Shown here in pieces: positions 1 to 7,417 of a stretch of DNA of 16,085 nt; within the stretch, counting starts at the first letter, position 1; each line of letters begins with the position of its first letter. This DNA comes from an uncultured Clostridium sp. (GTDB lineage: Bacteria; Bacillota; Clostridia; TANB77; CAG-508). Location of the stretch: positions 1 to 16,085 of the forward strand of contig CAMMFK010000032.1 of assembly GCA_946496115.1 (NCBI GenBank), read 5' to 3'. Under the pieces are notes generated by a model, which worked only from the letters and a program-made list of their open reading frames with translations, ran no database searches and was not told where the DNA came from. A program made the translations under genes and the position numbers.

Positions 1-72
1 CCGCAATTTTATTGGTTTCTCAAAAGATTCATTGTTTACTTTTCAATGTACTTTGTGTTCCTGACCGGAACG
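1..72 (-). other. Probable rRNA operon leader (5' part, runs off the window)
   Basis: This is the transcribed leader predicted downstream of the promoter at 79-107, read leftward. It carries ACATTGAAAAGTAAACAATG on the minus strand (within 26-51), which resembles the TTGAAAACTAAACA-type box that precedes rRNA genes in Firmicutes. A small hairpin (GTTCC/GGAAC arms, 58-72) sits at the start of the transcript. No rRNA sequence itself is visible, so the identity rests on the leader box and on promoter strength. It could instead lead a tRNA cluster. Confidence 0.5.
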
Positions 73-78
73 TATTTT

Positions 79-107
79 ATTATACTATCTTGAATCTCAA
101 AAGTCAA
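79..107 (-). promoter_or_regulatory. Strong sigma-A promoter, probably for an rRNA operon
   Basis: On the minus strand a -35 box TTGACT (102-107) and a perfect -10 box TATAAT (79-84) are separated by exactly 17 bp. The predicted start is near 72. It points leftward out of the window, away from the nine genes. Together with the phased A-tracts immediately upstream and the rRNA-like leader downstream, it looks like a stable-RNA promoter. Confidence 0.75.
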
Positions 108-110
108 CAC

Positions 111-150
111 TTTTTTCAAAATTTTTTCAAGTTTTTTTCATATTTTTTTC
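111..150 (-). promoter_or_regulatory. Phased A-tract / UP-element-like region
   Basis: Four runs of 6-7 adenines on the minus strand (111-116, 122-127, 132-138, 143-149) are each preceded by a G. Those Gs (plus-strand C at 117, 128, 139 and 150) are exactly 11 bp apart. The block begins 4 bp upstream of the -35 box, where an UP element would contact the RNA polymerase alpha subunit. A-tracts in helical phase are known to bend DNA and stimulate rRNA promoters; the function here is inferred from position and spacing. Confidence 0.6.
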
Positions 151-345
151 ACAAAGCTAATTTTGGCGTATTTTTGAACCTATATCTCAGCATTTTTTTA
201 TACTTTGAGCTTTTTTGTTTTTTGTTTTATCTTTTAATTTTACTACTCTTTTCATTTTATTTTTATCTATTTTTTTATTTATATTCATTTTTATTGTTTT
301 ATGTTTACTTTTTTATCTTTCATTAGTGTCTTTTATATTATCATA
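151..345. other. AT-rich intergenic stretch, no gene seen
   Basis: This very T-rich (plus strand) stretch lies between the gene ending at 346 and the leftward promoter. The short open frames across it are low-complexity Phe/Leu/Tyr strings without a ribosome binding site, so I do not call them genes. I see no convincing terminator hairpin after the stop codon at 346. Confidence 0.5.
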
Positions 346-1758
346 TTATTCAAATAGTGGGTCCAAATTTATTCCTATTGATGCTCCTTGTGATATATAC
401 ACAGAATTTATTTGATTTTTAACAGTAGTTAGGAATTCATTTAAGTAATCTTGATCATAGTCATTAATTACTGCTACTTTTCCATCTTGCATATTTTTAA
501 ATTTACCCACATCATTTGTGAAGTTAATTGTATCATTATATTCAAAACTTACTGATTTTATTCCATCTACCAAATTTATTGTCATATGATTTTGAACATT
601 ATTTTCTGCAACTGTTCCTGTCATATTATAAATGATTTCTATACTGTCAATAATTCCGTCATCATCTTTTTGTAATTTTATTGTATAAGTATTATTGTTA
701 TTTTCTATTTTTAAATCTATAGTAGGCTCCGCTTCCTCTTCAATCTTAATTGTCACAAACTTATCTTCATCATTATTTATATTTGAAATTGTTATAGTTT
801 GCGTTCCTATTTGTATTTTGGTTTGAATATTCTTTTGTCTATATTCATATACAGTAATAGAAAAGTCTCCTGCGATTTTTGGATTGTTTTGCAATTCTTC
901 TATTCTTTGTTTCATTATGCTATTTAATGTGTTTATATTTGTGTAATCATTATTTAAATTAAGTAGTCTGCATTTTGATGTAATAAAATTCATCATTATA
1001 CTATCTTGTACCAATTCATTCAAAATTGATATTTGTAAATTACTATTTTGTTCAGAATTTAAACTTAATGTATAAGAAGTTGTATCATATTTTTGTCCTT
1101 CTATTTCAATTCTTTCTTTTACATTTTTACTATATGATGTATCAGGAGCCTGATTTCTAATCATTTTTACATATTGCTCTATATGCTTTTCTTCGATTCT
1201 AGATACTTTTAAAATTTCATCTTTATTAAAGAATGTTATTTGGTCAGGTAAATTTTCTGCATTTTCTATATTCATTTTTGTAGCTAAGTCAGTCAAATTA
1301 TCATTTCTAAAAACTATATATCCATCAGCTATTTGTTCAGAATAAAAACCATATAAATCCTTATCCCTTGCAACCGTCATATTAAAAAGCTCATTATTAT
1401 TACTTCTTATTGATATATCATAATTTGATTTCTCTGCTTTATAATCTGTTTTTCCAAACACAGTCATATTTACTTTATTTAAGATACTTTGATCTGCAAT
1501 ATTCTCTGAACTGGTAATTCTCATTTCACCTGTAGTTGTGTATGTATTATTTTGTTTTGTTTTTTGAAATGTTTTATATTCATCACTTGTTTCTAGCACA
1601 TCAAAAATTTCTGGTATTTGCAAAGCATACCTAAAAAAAGCATCTCTCTTTGTTCTAAATATATCAGTTGTCATATATAGGACAAATATTGTTGCCACAA
1701 GTAATATTGTTACAGTAATTATAATAATTAAATTTCTTTTTAATTTATTTGGTTTCAT
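346..1758 (-). CDS. Membrane-anchored extracellular protein of unknown function
   Basis: I do not recognise a family. The 470-residue product has a basic N-terminus, one hydrophobic segment at about residues 9-29 (rich in Ile, Val and Leu) and a long hydrophilic region of about 440 residues with abundant Asn, Thr, Ile and Glu. That suggests a protein anchored by an uncleaved signal and exposed outside the membrane, with alternating polar and beta-branched residues that suggest beta-rich structure. The ATG start is fixed because an in-frame TAA directly precedes it. No Shine-Dalgarno sequence is visible in the 20 bases upstream. It follows rlmB by 66 bp and may be read through from that operon or have its own weak promoter. 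It is the last gene before the probable rRNA promoter. Confidence 0.85.
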   Translation of the reverse strand: MKPNKLKRNLIIIITVTILLVATIFVLYMTTDIFRTKRDAFFRYALQIPEIFDVLETSDEYKTFQKTKQNNTYTTTGEMRITSSENIADQSILNKVNMTVFGKTDYKAEKSNYDISIRSNNNELFNMTVARDKDLYGFYSEQIADGYIVFRNDNLTDLATKMNIENAENLPDQITFFNKDEILKVSRIEEKHIEQYVKMIRNQAPDTSYSKNVKERIEIEGQKYDTTSYTLSLNSEQNSNLQISILNELVQDSIMMNFITSKCRLLNLNNDYTNINTLNSIMKQRIEELQNNPKIAGDFSITVYEYRQKNIQTKIQIGTQTITISNINNDEDKFVTIKIEEEAEPTIDLKIENNNNTYTIKLQKDDDGIIDSIEIIYNMTGTVAENNVQNHMTINLVDGIKSVSFEYNDTINFTNDVGKFKNMQDGKVAVINDYDQDYLNEFLTTVKNQINSVYISQGASIGINLDPLFE

Positions 1759-1824
1759 TTAGTTTTAGCATAATAACAATTTTTCTTTTTTAGATTTTTT
1801 CTAATATCCTAAATATAATTGATA

Positions 1825-2571
1825 TTATGCGTTCCTCCTTTGTTTCATAATTTCATACATTACTATTCCTGCTGAAACTGATGCATTAAGTGAATTTATG
1901 TGGCCTTCCATTGGGATTTTTATTAAGAAATCGCAATTTTCTTTTACTAATCTACTCATTCCAAAGCCTTCACTTCCTATAACAACGCCAACTCCTCCAG
2001 AATAATTTTGCTCATCGTAATAGCTTGCACCATCCATATCTGTGCCATAAATCCAAATATTTCTTTCTTTTAAATAATTTATTGTTTCGTTCAAATTATT
2101 TACTCTTGCTATTTTCATATACTGTACTGCACCTGCTGATGTTTTATTTACAGTACTATTTACTGAAGCAGACCTTCTCTTTGGAATAATTATTCCATGT
2201 ACTCCGCTACATTCAGCTGTTCTTATTATTGAGCCTAAATTATGTGGGTCTTCTATTCCATCAAGTATAAATATTACTGGGTCCTCTTTTTTATTTTTGG
2301 CATATTCTAGTATATCATCTACATCGCAATATTCATAAGGCGGAACAACAGCAATTACTCCCTGATGATTGTGTGTTTCACTCATCTTGTCCAATTTAAT
2401 TTTGTCAACTTCTTGAATTATTACTTTGTTTTGTTTTGCAAGTTTAAGTATTTCTGTTATTGAACCATGCCTTTCACCTTTTTGAATATATAGCTTATTA
2501 ATATCTTTCCCAGATTTCAATAATTCTATTACACTATTTCTTCCTTCTATTAAATCCTGATTTTCTTCCAC
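1825..2571 (-). CDS. rlmB: 23S rRNA (guanosine-2'-O-)-methyltransferase RlmB (SpoU/TrmH family)
   Basis: This enzyme uses S-adenosylmethionine to methylate a ribose 2'-OH in 23S rRNA (G2251 in E. coli numbering for RlmB). The 248-residue length is normal for the family. An N-terminal RNA-binding substrate domain covers about residues 5-80, starting with the typical I-E-G-R-N-S-V. The SPOUT catalytic domain shows motif 1 with N111 and R117 (EDPHNLGSIIRTAE), motif 2 GSEGFGMS (199-206) and motif 3 SLNASVSAGI (227-236). The start is GTG; an AGGAGG ribosome binding site (2577-2582) sits 5 bases upstream and overlaps the TAG stop of the preceding HD-domain gene, which suggests translational coupling. 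A related TrmH-type methyltransferase of different target is possible but less likely. Confidence 0.92.
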   Translation of the reverse strand: MEENQDLIEGRNSVIELLKSGKDINKLYIQKGERHGSITEILKLAKQNKVIIQEVDKIKLDKMSETHNHQGVIAVVPPYEYCDVDDILEYAKNKKEDPVIFILDGIEDPHNLGSIIRTAECSGVHGIIIPKRRSASVNSTVNKTSAGAVQYMKIARVNNLNETINYLKERNIWIYGTDMDGASYYDEQNYSGGVGVVIGSEGFGMSRLVKENCDFLIKIPMEGHINSLNASVSAGIVMYEIMKQRRNA

Positions 2572-2580
2572 AAATGCCTC

Positions 2581-3327
2581 CTATATTTTCTCATCTATAT
2601 ACTTATTTACATAATTTCTTATCTTTTCCATCTCTGGTGTTTTGGTTCTATTTATTATTTTATTTATATAATCTTTTTCTTTTAAAATTTTAAAACTAGG
2701 TTTAAAATTAATATCATATATGTAACCAATATTAGAAGCCCAATCGTCCATAGCCGTTTTTTGATCTTTTCTTTCAACTTGTTTACCTTCAAGCATTGCA
2801 TTTAAAACTTTTTCTGTTATAGGTTCATCTATAATTTCTTTCTTTTTGTATAATGTTTCAAAAGTTTCAAACACTAAAAGATTAAGTATATCAATCTTAT
2901 CTGCATCTCTTATAATTTTAGATTGTAACAAGGTTTCGTCGTCAAGTCCATCTTCTATCTTATATTTATTATGATTTAAAATTGCTGTATATATTATATC
3001 ATAATATTTTTCATCATTACAAAATTCTTTAATAAAATCGTTCTCTTTTAAAACTTTTACTCCCATTTCTGCATGATTGACTGATTCGCGGTCTTTGAAA
3101 GTATCATATATTCTTAGTTGTTCAAATCTTCCTATATCATGCAATAGACCTATAAGTTCTGCTAACTCTACTTGTTCTTGTGATAGTTTTAACTCTGTTG
3201 CTATTTGTTTTGCCACATCTGCAACTCTATAGATATGTGCTGCTTTTAATTTTATTCTTGGATTTGAAAAGTCGTACTTTTCTATATATTTTTTTAATAC
3301 CTGTCTTGCTTTTAAATTATCTATCAT
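2581..3327 (-). CDS. HD-domain metal-dependent phosphohydrolase
   Basis: The 248-residue protein belongs to the HD superfamily, whose members hydrolyse phosphate esters of nucleotides or second messengers. Metal-ligand candidates are H31, the H63-D64 doublet in LLHDIGRFEQ, and D141/D143 in the R-D-A-D-K segment. H85 (N-H-A-E-M-G) and H119 (N-H-N-K) are also typical of this subgroup. No second domain is seen, and the substrate cannot be told from sequence. The ATG has a strong AAAGGAGG site upstream, part of which can pair in a small hairpin (see the element at 3339-3361). It lies 42 bp after lepA and 9 bp before rlmB, so it is probably co-transcribed with both. Confidence 0.85.
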   Translation of the reverse strand: MIDNLKARQVLKKYIEKYDFSNPRIKLKAAHIYRVADVAKQIATELKLSQEQVELAELIGLLHDIGRFEQLRIYDTFKDRESVNHAEMGVKVLKENDFIKEFCNDEKYYDIIYTAILNHNKYKIEDGLDDETLLQSKIIRDADKIDILNLLVFETFETLYKKKEIIDEPITEKVLNAMLEGKQVERKDQKTAMDDWASNIGYIYDINFKPSFKILKEKDYINKIINRTKTPEMEKIRNYVNKYIDEKI

Positions 3328-3338
3328 CTGTGCCTCCT

Positions 3339-3361
3339 TTTTACAAAAAGGACCGTCCCCA
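3339..3361 (-). repeat. Truncated GGGACGG-type hairpin element at the HD-gene ribosome binding site
   Basis: Between lepA and the HD gene the minus strand reads GGGGACGGTCCTTTTTGT followed by AAAAAGGAGG. The first part matches the GGGACGGTTCT core of the long hairpin at 9231-9294. The 3' arm seems cut off, yet CCTTTT can pair with AAAAGG across a 4-base loop, placing part of the Shine-Dalgarno sequence in a stem. This may be a remnant of a dispersed hairpin repeat reused as leader sequence. Confidence 0.45.
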
Positions 3362-3369
3362 TCGTAAAA

Positions 3370-5187
3370 TTATTTTCCTTCATCATTTCCACCTTTTAGT
3401 ACATTTAAAAATGCTTCTTGCGGAATTTCTACATTTCCGAATTCTCTCATACGCTTTTTACCACGTTTTTGTTTTTCTAGTAGTTTTTTCTTTCTTGTAA
3501 TATCTCCACCATAGCATTTTGCTAATACATCTTTTCTAAGTGCAGATATTGTTTCTCTTGCTATTATTTGTCCACCTATTGCTGCTTGAATTGGTATTGC
3601 AAATAATTGTCTTGGAATTTCTTGTTTTAATCTTTCTACTAAATTTCTACCCTTGTTATATGCATTTGATTTATGAACTATAAATGATAAAGCATCCACC
3701 TTTTCATTATTTACATATATGTCCAGCTTTACTAGTTCTGACTCTTTATAATCTTTTAGATAATAATCTAGTGATGCATATCCTTTGGTTCTTGATTTTA
3801 GTGAGTCAAAAAAGTCATATATTATTTCATTAAGAGGTAATTCGTATTTTAATGTTACTCTATTTTCGTCTAAATATTGCATGTCAACATATATGCCTCT
3901 TCTATCTTGGCAAAGTGTCATTACATTTCCAACAAAGTCTTTTGGCACCATTATACTTGCATCTACATATGGTTCTTCTATTTTATTTATTTGTGTTTGA
4001 GGTGGCAGATCGCTTGGATTGTATATTTCTTCAATCTCTCCATCTGTTTTATATACTTTATATATTACTGATGGTGCTGTTGTAATTAAGCTTAAATCAA
4101 ATTCTCTATCTAGCCTTTCTTCTATTATTTCTAAATGTAATAAACCTAAAAAGCCACATCTAAATCCTGAACCTAAAGCGCTTGATGTTTCTGGTTCATA
4201 TTCTAATGCTGCATCATTTAATTGTAGCTTTTCTAATGCTACTTTTAAATTTTCGTAATCGCTTCCATCCATTGGGTAAAGTCCACAATATACCATTGGA
4301 TTCACTTTTTTGTATCCTGGTAATGGCTCCTTTGCAGGATTTTCATTATTTGTTATTGTATCACCAACCCTAATATCTGAAAGACTTTTTATGCTTGCAG
4401 CTATATATCCAACTTCGCCTGCTGTAAGTTCATCAGTTGGTTCATATTTTCCCGGTTCAAAATATCCTACTTCTGTAACAGTAAAATGTTTATTTGTTGA
4501 CATTAATCTTATTTCATCGCCAATTTTTACTGTTCCGTCTTTTATTCTTACATATGCTAGTGCACCTTTGTAGTCATTATATATTGAGTCAAATATAAGT
4601 GCTTTAAGAGGTGCTATTTCATCCCCATTTGGTGCAGGAATATCTGTTACTATTTTTTCTAATACATCTTCAACATTTAAACCTGTTTTGGCAGAAATGC
4701 ATGGTGCATCTTCTGCGGGAATTCCTATTATATTTTCGATTTCATTTTTTACTTCATCAGGTCTTGCACTTGGCAAGTCTATTTTATTTATTACTGGCAC
4801 AATTTCTAAGTTATTATCTAATGCTAAATATACATTTGCCAAAGTTTGAGCTTCAACGCCTTGTGTGCTATCTACTACTAAAACAGCTCCTTCGCAAGCA
4901 GCCAAACTTCTTGACACTTCATAATTAAAGTCTACATGTCCAGGAGTGTCTATTAAATTAAGTTCATAAGTATGACCATCTTTAGCGTTGTATTTCATTC
5001 TAATTGCTTGAGATTTTATTGTTATTCCTCTTTCTTTTTCTATGTCCATGTTATCTAAAACTTGTTCTGACATCTCTCTTTTTGAAAGAACTCCTGTCAT
5101 CTCAATTAATCTATCTGCTAAAGTTGATTTTCCATGATCTATATGTGCAATTATGCTAAAATTTCTGATGTATCTTTTATCTTTCAT
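3370..5187 (-). CDS. lepA: Elongation factor 4 (LepA), ribosome back-translocating GTPase
   Basis: This is a translational GTPase that acts on the ribosome; it is described as back-translocating tRNAs and as helping 30S assembly and translation under stress. At 605 residues it is full length (the family is about 600). The G domain shows G1 AHIDHGKST (14-22), G2 RGITI (53-57), G3 DTPGH (80-84), G4 NKID (134-137) and G5 SAK (165-167). EF-G-like domains II, III and V follow. The LepA-specific C-terminal domain ends with the typical YGGDITRKKKLLEKQKRGKK and REFGNVEIPQEAF segments. The ATG follows a purine-rich site (GGAAAGG) and lies 20 bp after the HAD gene. Confidence 0.97.
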   Translation of the reverse strand: MKDKRYIRNFSIIAHIDHGKSTLADRLIEMTGVLSKREMSEQVLDNMDIEKERGITIKSQAIRMKYNAKDGHTYELNLIDTPGHVDFNYEVSRSLAACEGAVLVVDSTQGVEAQTLANVYLALDNNLEIVPVINKIDLPSARPDEVKNEIENIIGIPAEDAPCISAKTGLNVEDVLEKIVTDIPAPNGDEIAPLKALIFDSIYNDYKGALAYVRIKDGTVKIGDEIRLMSTNKHFTVTEVGYFEPGKYEPTDELTAGEVGYIAASIKSLSDIRVGDTITNNENPAKEPLPGYKKVNPMVYCGLYPMDGSDYENLKVALEKLQLNDAALEYEPETSSALGSGFRCGFLGLLHLEIIEERLDREFDLSLITTAPSVIYKVYKTDGEIEEIYNPSDLPPQTQINKIEEPYVDASIMVPKDFVGNVMTLCQDRRGIYVDMQYLDENRVTLKYELPLNEIIYDFFDSLKSRTKGYASLDYYLKDYKESELVKLDIYVNNEKVDALSFIVHKSNAYNKGRNLVERLKQEIPRQLFAIPIQAAIGGQIIARETISALRKDVLAKCYGGDITRKKKLLEKQKRGKKRMREFGNVEIPQEAFLNVLKGGNDEGK

Positions 5188-5207
5188 TGTAATCCTTTCC
5201 TTATTAC

Positions 5208-5708
5208 TTATATTATTGCTGATGAAATATGAAAAACTTTTACTTTGTTTCCTAATAATTTTTGCGTTTCTTTTAAAACTTTATGGTCATCATCAAGCAA
5301 AATTTCGAAATCATATATAGGCAATTTTTCCTGCATTTTAAGAGCTTTAATAAAATCTCTGTTTTCTTTATTATATTCACCTAATTCTTTAGTAATAATA
5401 ATCCAATTTTTTTCTTGTATAAAATTAACATATTTTTTTAGCCATTTAATTTTTTCTTCGCTTATTTGAATAGTTTTAGATAATGTAAGAATGTACAAAT
5501 CAATATTTTCTATTTTACTTAATTCTTTTAAAATATTAATGATGTAATTTACTGGCTCTATTTTACTATACTCTTCTTCCATAGCTTTGGCAACATTTTC
5601 TTCTTGATAAACTGGATATTCAGCAATTGTTCCGTCCATATCAACAAATATTGCTATTTTACCATTTTTCTTTTTTATTTCTTTTACTCTTTCTAAAAAT
5701 TTGCTCAT
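5208..5708 (-). CDS. HAD-superfamily phosphatase, 5'(3')-deoxyribonucleotidase-like (NT5C type)
   Basis: The 166-residue product is a small HAD hydrolase. Motif I is DMDGT (23-27), with nucleophile D23 and acid/base D25. Motif II is probably T75 in ILTLS, and motif IV is the acidic LLDDDH (137-142). The KIKWLKKYV segment (86-94) resembles the K-x-x-W-L signature of bacterial NT5C-type nucleotidases, which remove phosphate from (deoxy)nucleoside monophosphates. The substrate is inferred from that resemblance only. The ATG has an AAAGGTGA ribosome binding site about 8 bases upstream. Spacing is 33 bp from tsaE and 20 bp to lepA, consistent with one operon. Confidence 0.8.
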   Translation of the reverse strand: MSKFLERVKEIKKKNGKIAIFVDMDGTIAEYPVYQEENVAKAMEEEYSKIEPVNYIINILKELSKIENIDLYILTLSKTIQISEEKIKWLKKYVNFIQEKNWIIITKELGEYNKENRDFIKALKMQEKLPIYDFEILLDDDHKVLKETQKLLGNKVKVFHISSAII

Positions 5709-5741
5709 AGATCTTCACCTTTCTATTTTTTAAATAGGTTC

Positions 5742-6212
5742 CTACTTATCACTCACAAAACTATTAAAATCAATATTATTGTACTTTTCTCCAAAAGTTT
5801 CTATATTAAGTATTCGTTCTTCTGGGTTATTATCGTTTTTTTCAAAAGATATTTTTATATAATCATTTGGCAAAATATCTTCGATTAATTCTCCCCACTC
5901 GAATATACATATTCCTTTTGAAAAATATTCTTCTCCGCCTATATTTTCAAATTCATATATGTCTCCAAGTCTATATAAATCAAAATGGTAAATACTTATT
6001 TCATCATTTTTATATTCATTTACTATTGTAAAAGTGGGGCTAGATATTTCATCTTGCATACCAAAATGAGCCAAAATTCCTTCTACAAATTTTGTTTTTC
6101 CAGCTCCTAGTTCGCCTGAAAGAACAAGTACATCACCTTTTTTTAATATTTCTGCTAAATTTTTTGCATATTCTTTTGTTTTAAATTCACTTTGGCAAAT
6201 TATTTGGTACAT
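5742..6212 (-). CDS. tsaE: tRNA threonylcarbamoyladenosine biosynthesis ATPase TsaE
   Basis: TsaE (YjeE) is the ATPase that drives the TsaB-TsaD-TsaE complex, which puts threonylcarbamoyl on A37 of ANN-decoding tRNAs. The 156-residue product is the normal size. It shows Walker A GELGAGKT (33-40), the conserved SPTF (58-61) followed by IVNEYK, HFDLYRL (76-82) and FEWGE (104-108). TsaB and RimI/TsaD genes, often next to tsaE in Firmicutes, are not in this window. The preceding envelope-protein gene ends 32 bp upstream. A GGGCGGAG purine stretch precedes the ATG. Confidence 0.95.
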   Translation of the reverse strand: MYQIICQSEFKTKEYAKNLAEILKKGDVLVLSGELGAGKTKFVEGILAHFGMQDEISSPTFTIVNEYKNDEISIYHFDLYRLGDIYEFENIGGEEYFSKGICIFEWGELIEDILPNDYIKISFEKNDNNPEERILNIETFGEKYNNIDFNSFVSDK

Positions 6213-6244
6213 AAAACTCCGCCCTTTCTTTTAAATCTACATTT

Positions 6245-7330
6245 TTATTCTTGGTTTTCGTCAATATCATTATCTAATTCATCATCATCTTCTCCAAAGC
6301 CTTTTTTCCTTTTACAAGCCATTATCATTTTCTTCCAAGGTAATTTTAGTAATAGTCCTTCAATTAGACAGATTGTAAGTATTACCGCTATAAATTGTGG
6401 TATTGTAAACGTTATTAAAGTTTGTTTTTTATCCTCTGATTCTAACACTGCATCACTTACAGTTTCTACTGTTTCTTCACTCTCTTTTTTATTTACTTTT
6501 ATTGTGTAAGTTAAACTCATATCATCTTTTTGCATAGTGATTTTTATAATATTCTCACCTGCGTTAAAGCTTTCTGGCTTTTCAACTTTTACATAATCGT
6601 TATATTCTCCCGCTTCTGTCAAAACCTCTACATCTACTATATTGCTTTCTATTTCGGCTGTATATTCATATGTATCGATATTAAATGTAGGATTAAATGC
6701 AATTTCTTGCTTTTCACCATTTTCATTTACTGCATTTAGCATAAGTGAATTCATTCCAAATTGTGGTGTAGCTTCTTCTTCTTGTTCTGTTTCTTTTACA
6801 TCTTTAACAGCCTCTTTGTTTGTGTTTGGCTTGTTACTAGCACTGGTTTTTGAACCCGAACTACTTGAATTTGTTTTCCCAGAGTTACCCGAATTTGAAT
6901 TGCTATTTCCTATATTATTTGAACTACCTGATGTTTCACCTGAGCCACTGCTTGTTTCTTTAGCTTTGACATTTATTGTTACAGACTTTGTCTTACCTGT
7001 CAAATCAACTGGTGGATCATCTTTAGTAGCTAAATCCTCCGCATAAACAGTTAAAGTTGCTTTGCCAACTCCTACGGCCTTAGCTGTTATTGTTGTAGAA
7101 TCATACGCAATTGATATTGATTTTGTACTCACAGATATAATGCTTTGATCTGATGATTCTACTCTAACTCTACCTCCAACACCACTTCCAATAGTTAATG
7201 TTATACTATCTCCAACAGTTGGTGCACTATTTGAAGGAGTTAATGTTAGTCCATTGGCTCCTTTTACTATATTTGGTATAGTCATAAGGATTACAATTAT
7301 TAATATTATCATTGATACTTTTTTTCTCAT
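6245..7330 (-). CDS. Membrane-anchored surface protein with Ig-like and cadherin-like domains
   Basis: The 361-residue protein is an envelope protein with no enzymatic motif. Residues 1-25 form a signal sequence. An Ig-like beta-sandwich covers about 26-122 (V-G-D-S-I-T-L-T, then a V-G-V-G-K-A-T-L-T-V end resembling bacterial Ig-like group 2). A Ser/Asn/Gly/Thr-rich flexible linker runs from about 125 to 170 and an acidic stretch from 175 to 188. A cadherin-like beta-sandwich domain (PF12733 type, F-N-P-T-F-N-I-D-T-Y-E-Y) covers about 192-282. A transmembrane helix lies at about 306-330, and a basic then very acidic tail ends inside the cell. It sits 87 bp after the dockerin amidase and 32 bp before tsaE. 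The ribosome binding site is weak (GGA about 9 bases upstream). It could be a scaffold or receptor for secreted partners, which is inference. Confidence 0.85.
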   Translation of the reverse strand: MRKKVSMIILIIVILMTIPNIVKGANGLTLTPSNSAPTVGDSITLTIGSGVGGRVRVESSDQSIISVSTKSISIAYDSTTITAKAVGVGKATLTVYAEDLATKDDPPVDLTGKTKSVTINVKAKETSSGSGETSGSSNNIGNSNSNSGNSGKTNSSSSGSKTSASNKPNTNKEAVKDVKETEQEEEATPQFGMNSLMLNAVNENGEKQEIAFNPTFNIDTYEYTAEIESNIVDVEVLTEAGEYNDYVKVEKPESFNAGENIIKITMQKDDMSLTYTIKVNKKESEETVETVSDAVLESEDKKQTLITFTIPQFIAVILTICLIEGLLLKLPWKKMIMACKRKKGFGEDDDELDNDIDENQE

Positions 7331-7417
7331 TTTATTTTTCCATAATTATGCTTATAAATTTTATATTTATTATAAACATCCCTTTCTTTAATATTTTTAT
7401 AATCTTAAATTTTAGAT

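Noticed and set aside
12..415. Plus-strand open frames at the left end
   Set aside because: They are Phe/Leu/Tyr-rich translations of a T-rich non-coding stretch, with no ribosome binding site, running against a strong leftward promoter.
1759..1824. Terminator between rlmB and the membrane-protein gene
   Set aside because: Only a 5-bp TTAGA/TCTAA stem is present and it is followed by A residues, not U residues, in the leftward transcript.
7369..7374. TATAAT as the -10 box of a promoter for the Ig/cadherin-like gene
   Set aside because: No acceptable -35 box lies at 16-18 bp upstream on the minus strand, and such sequence is expected by chance in this AT-rich gap.
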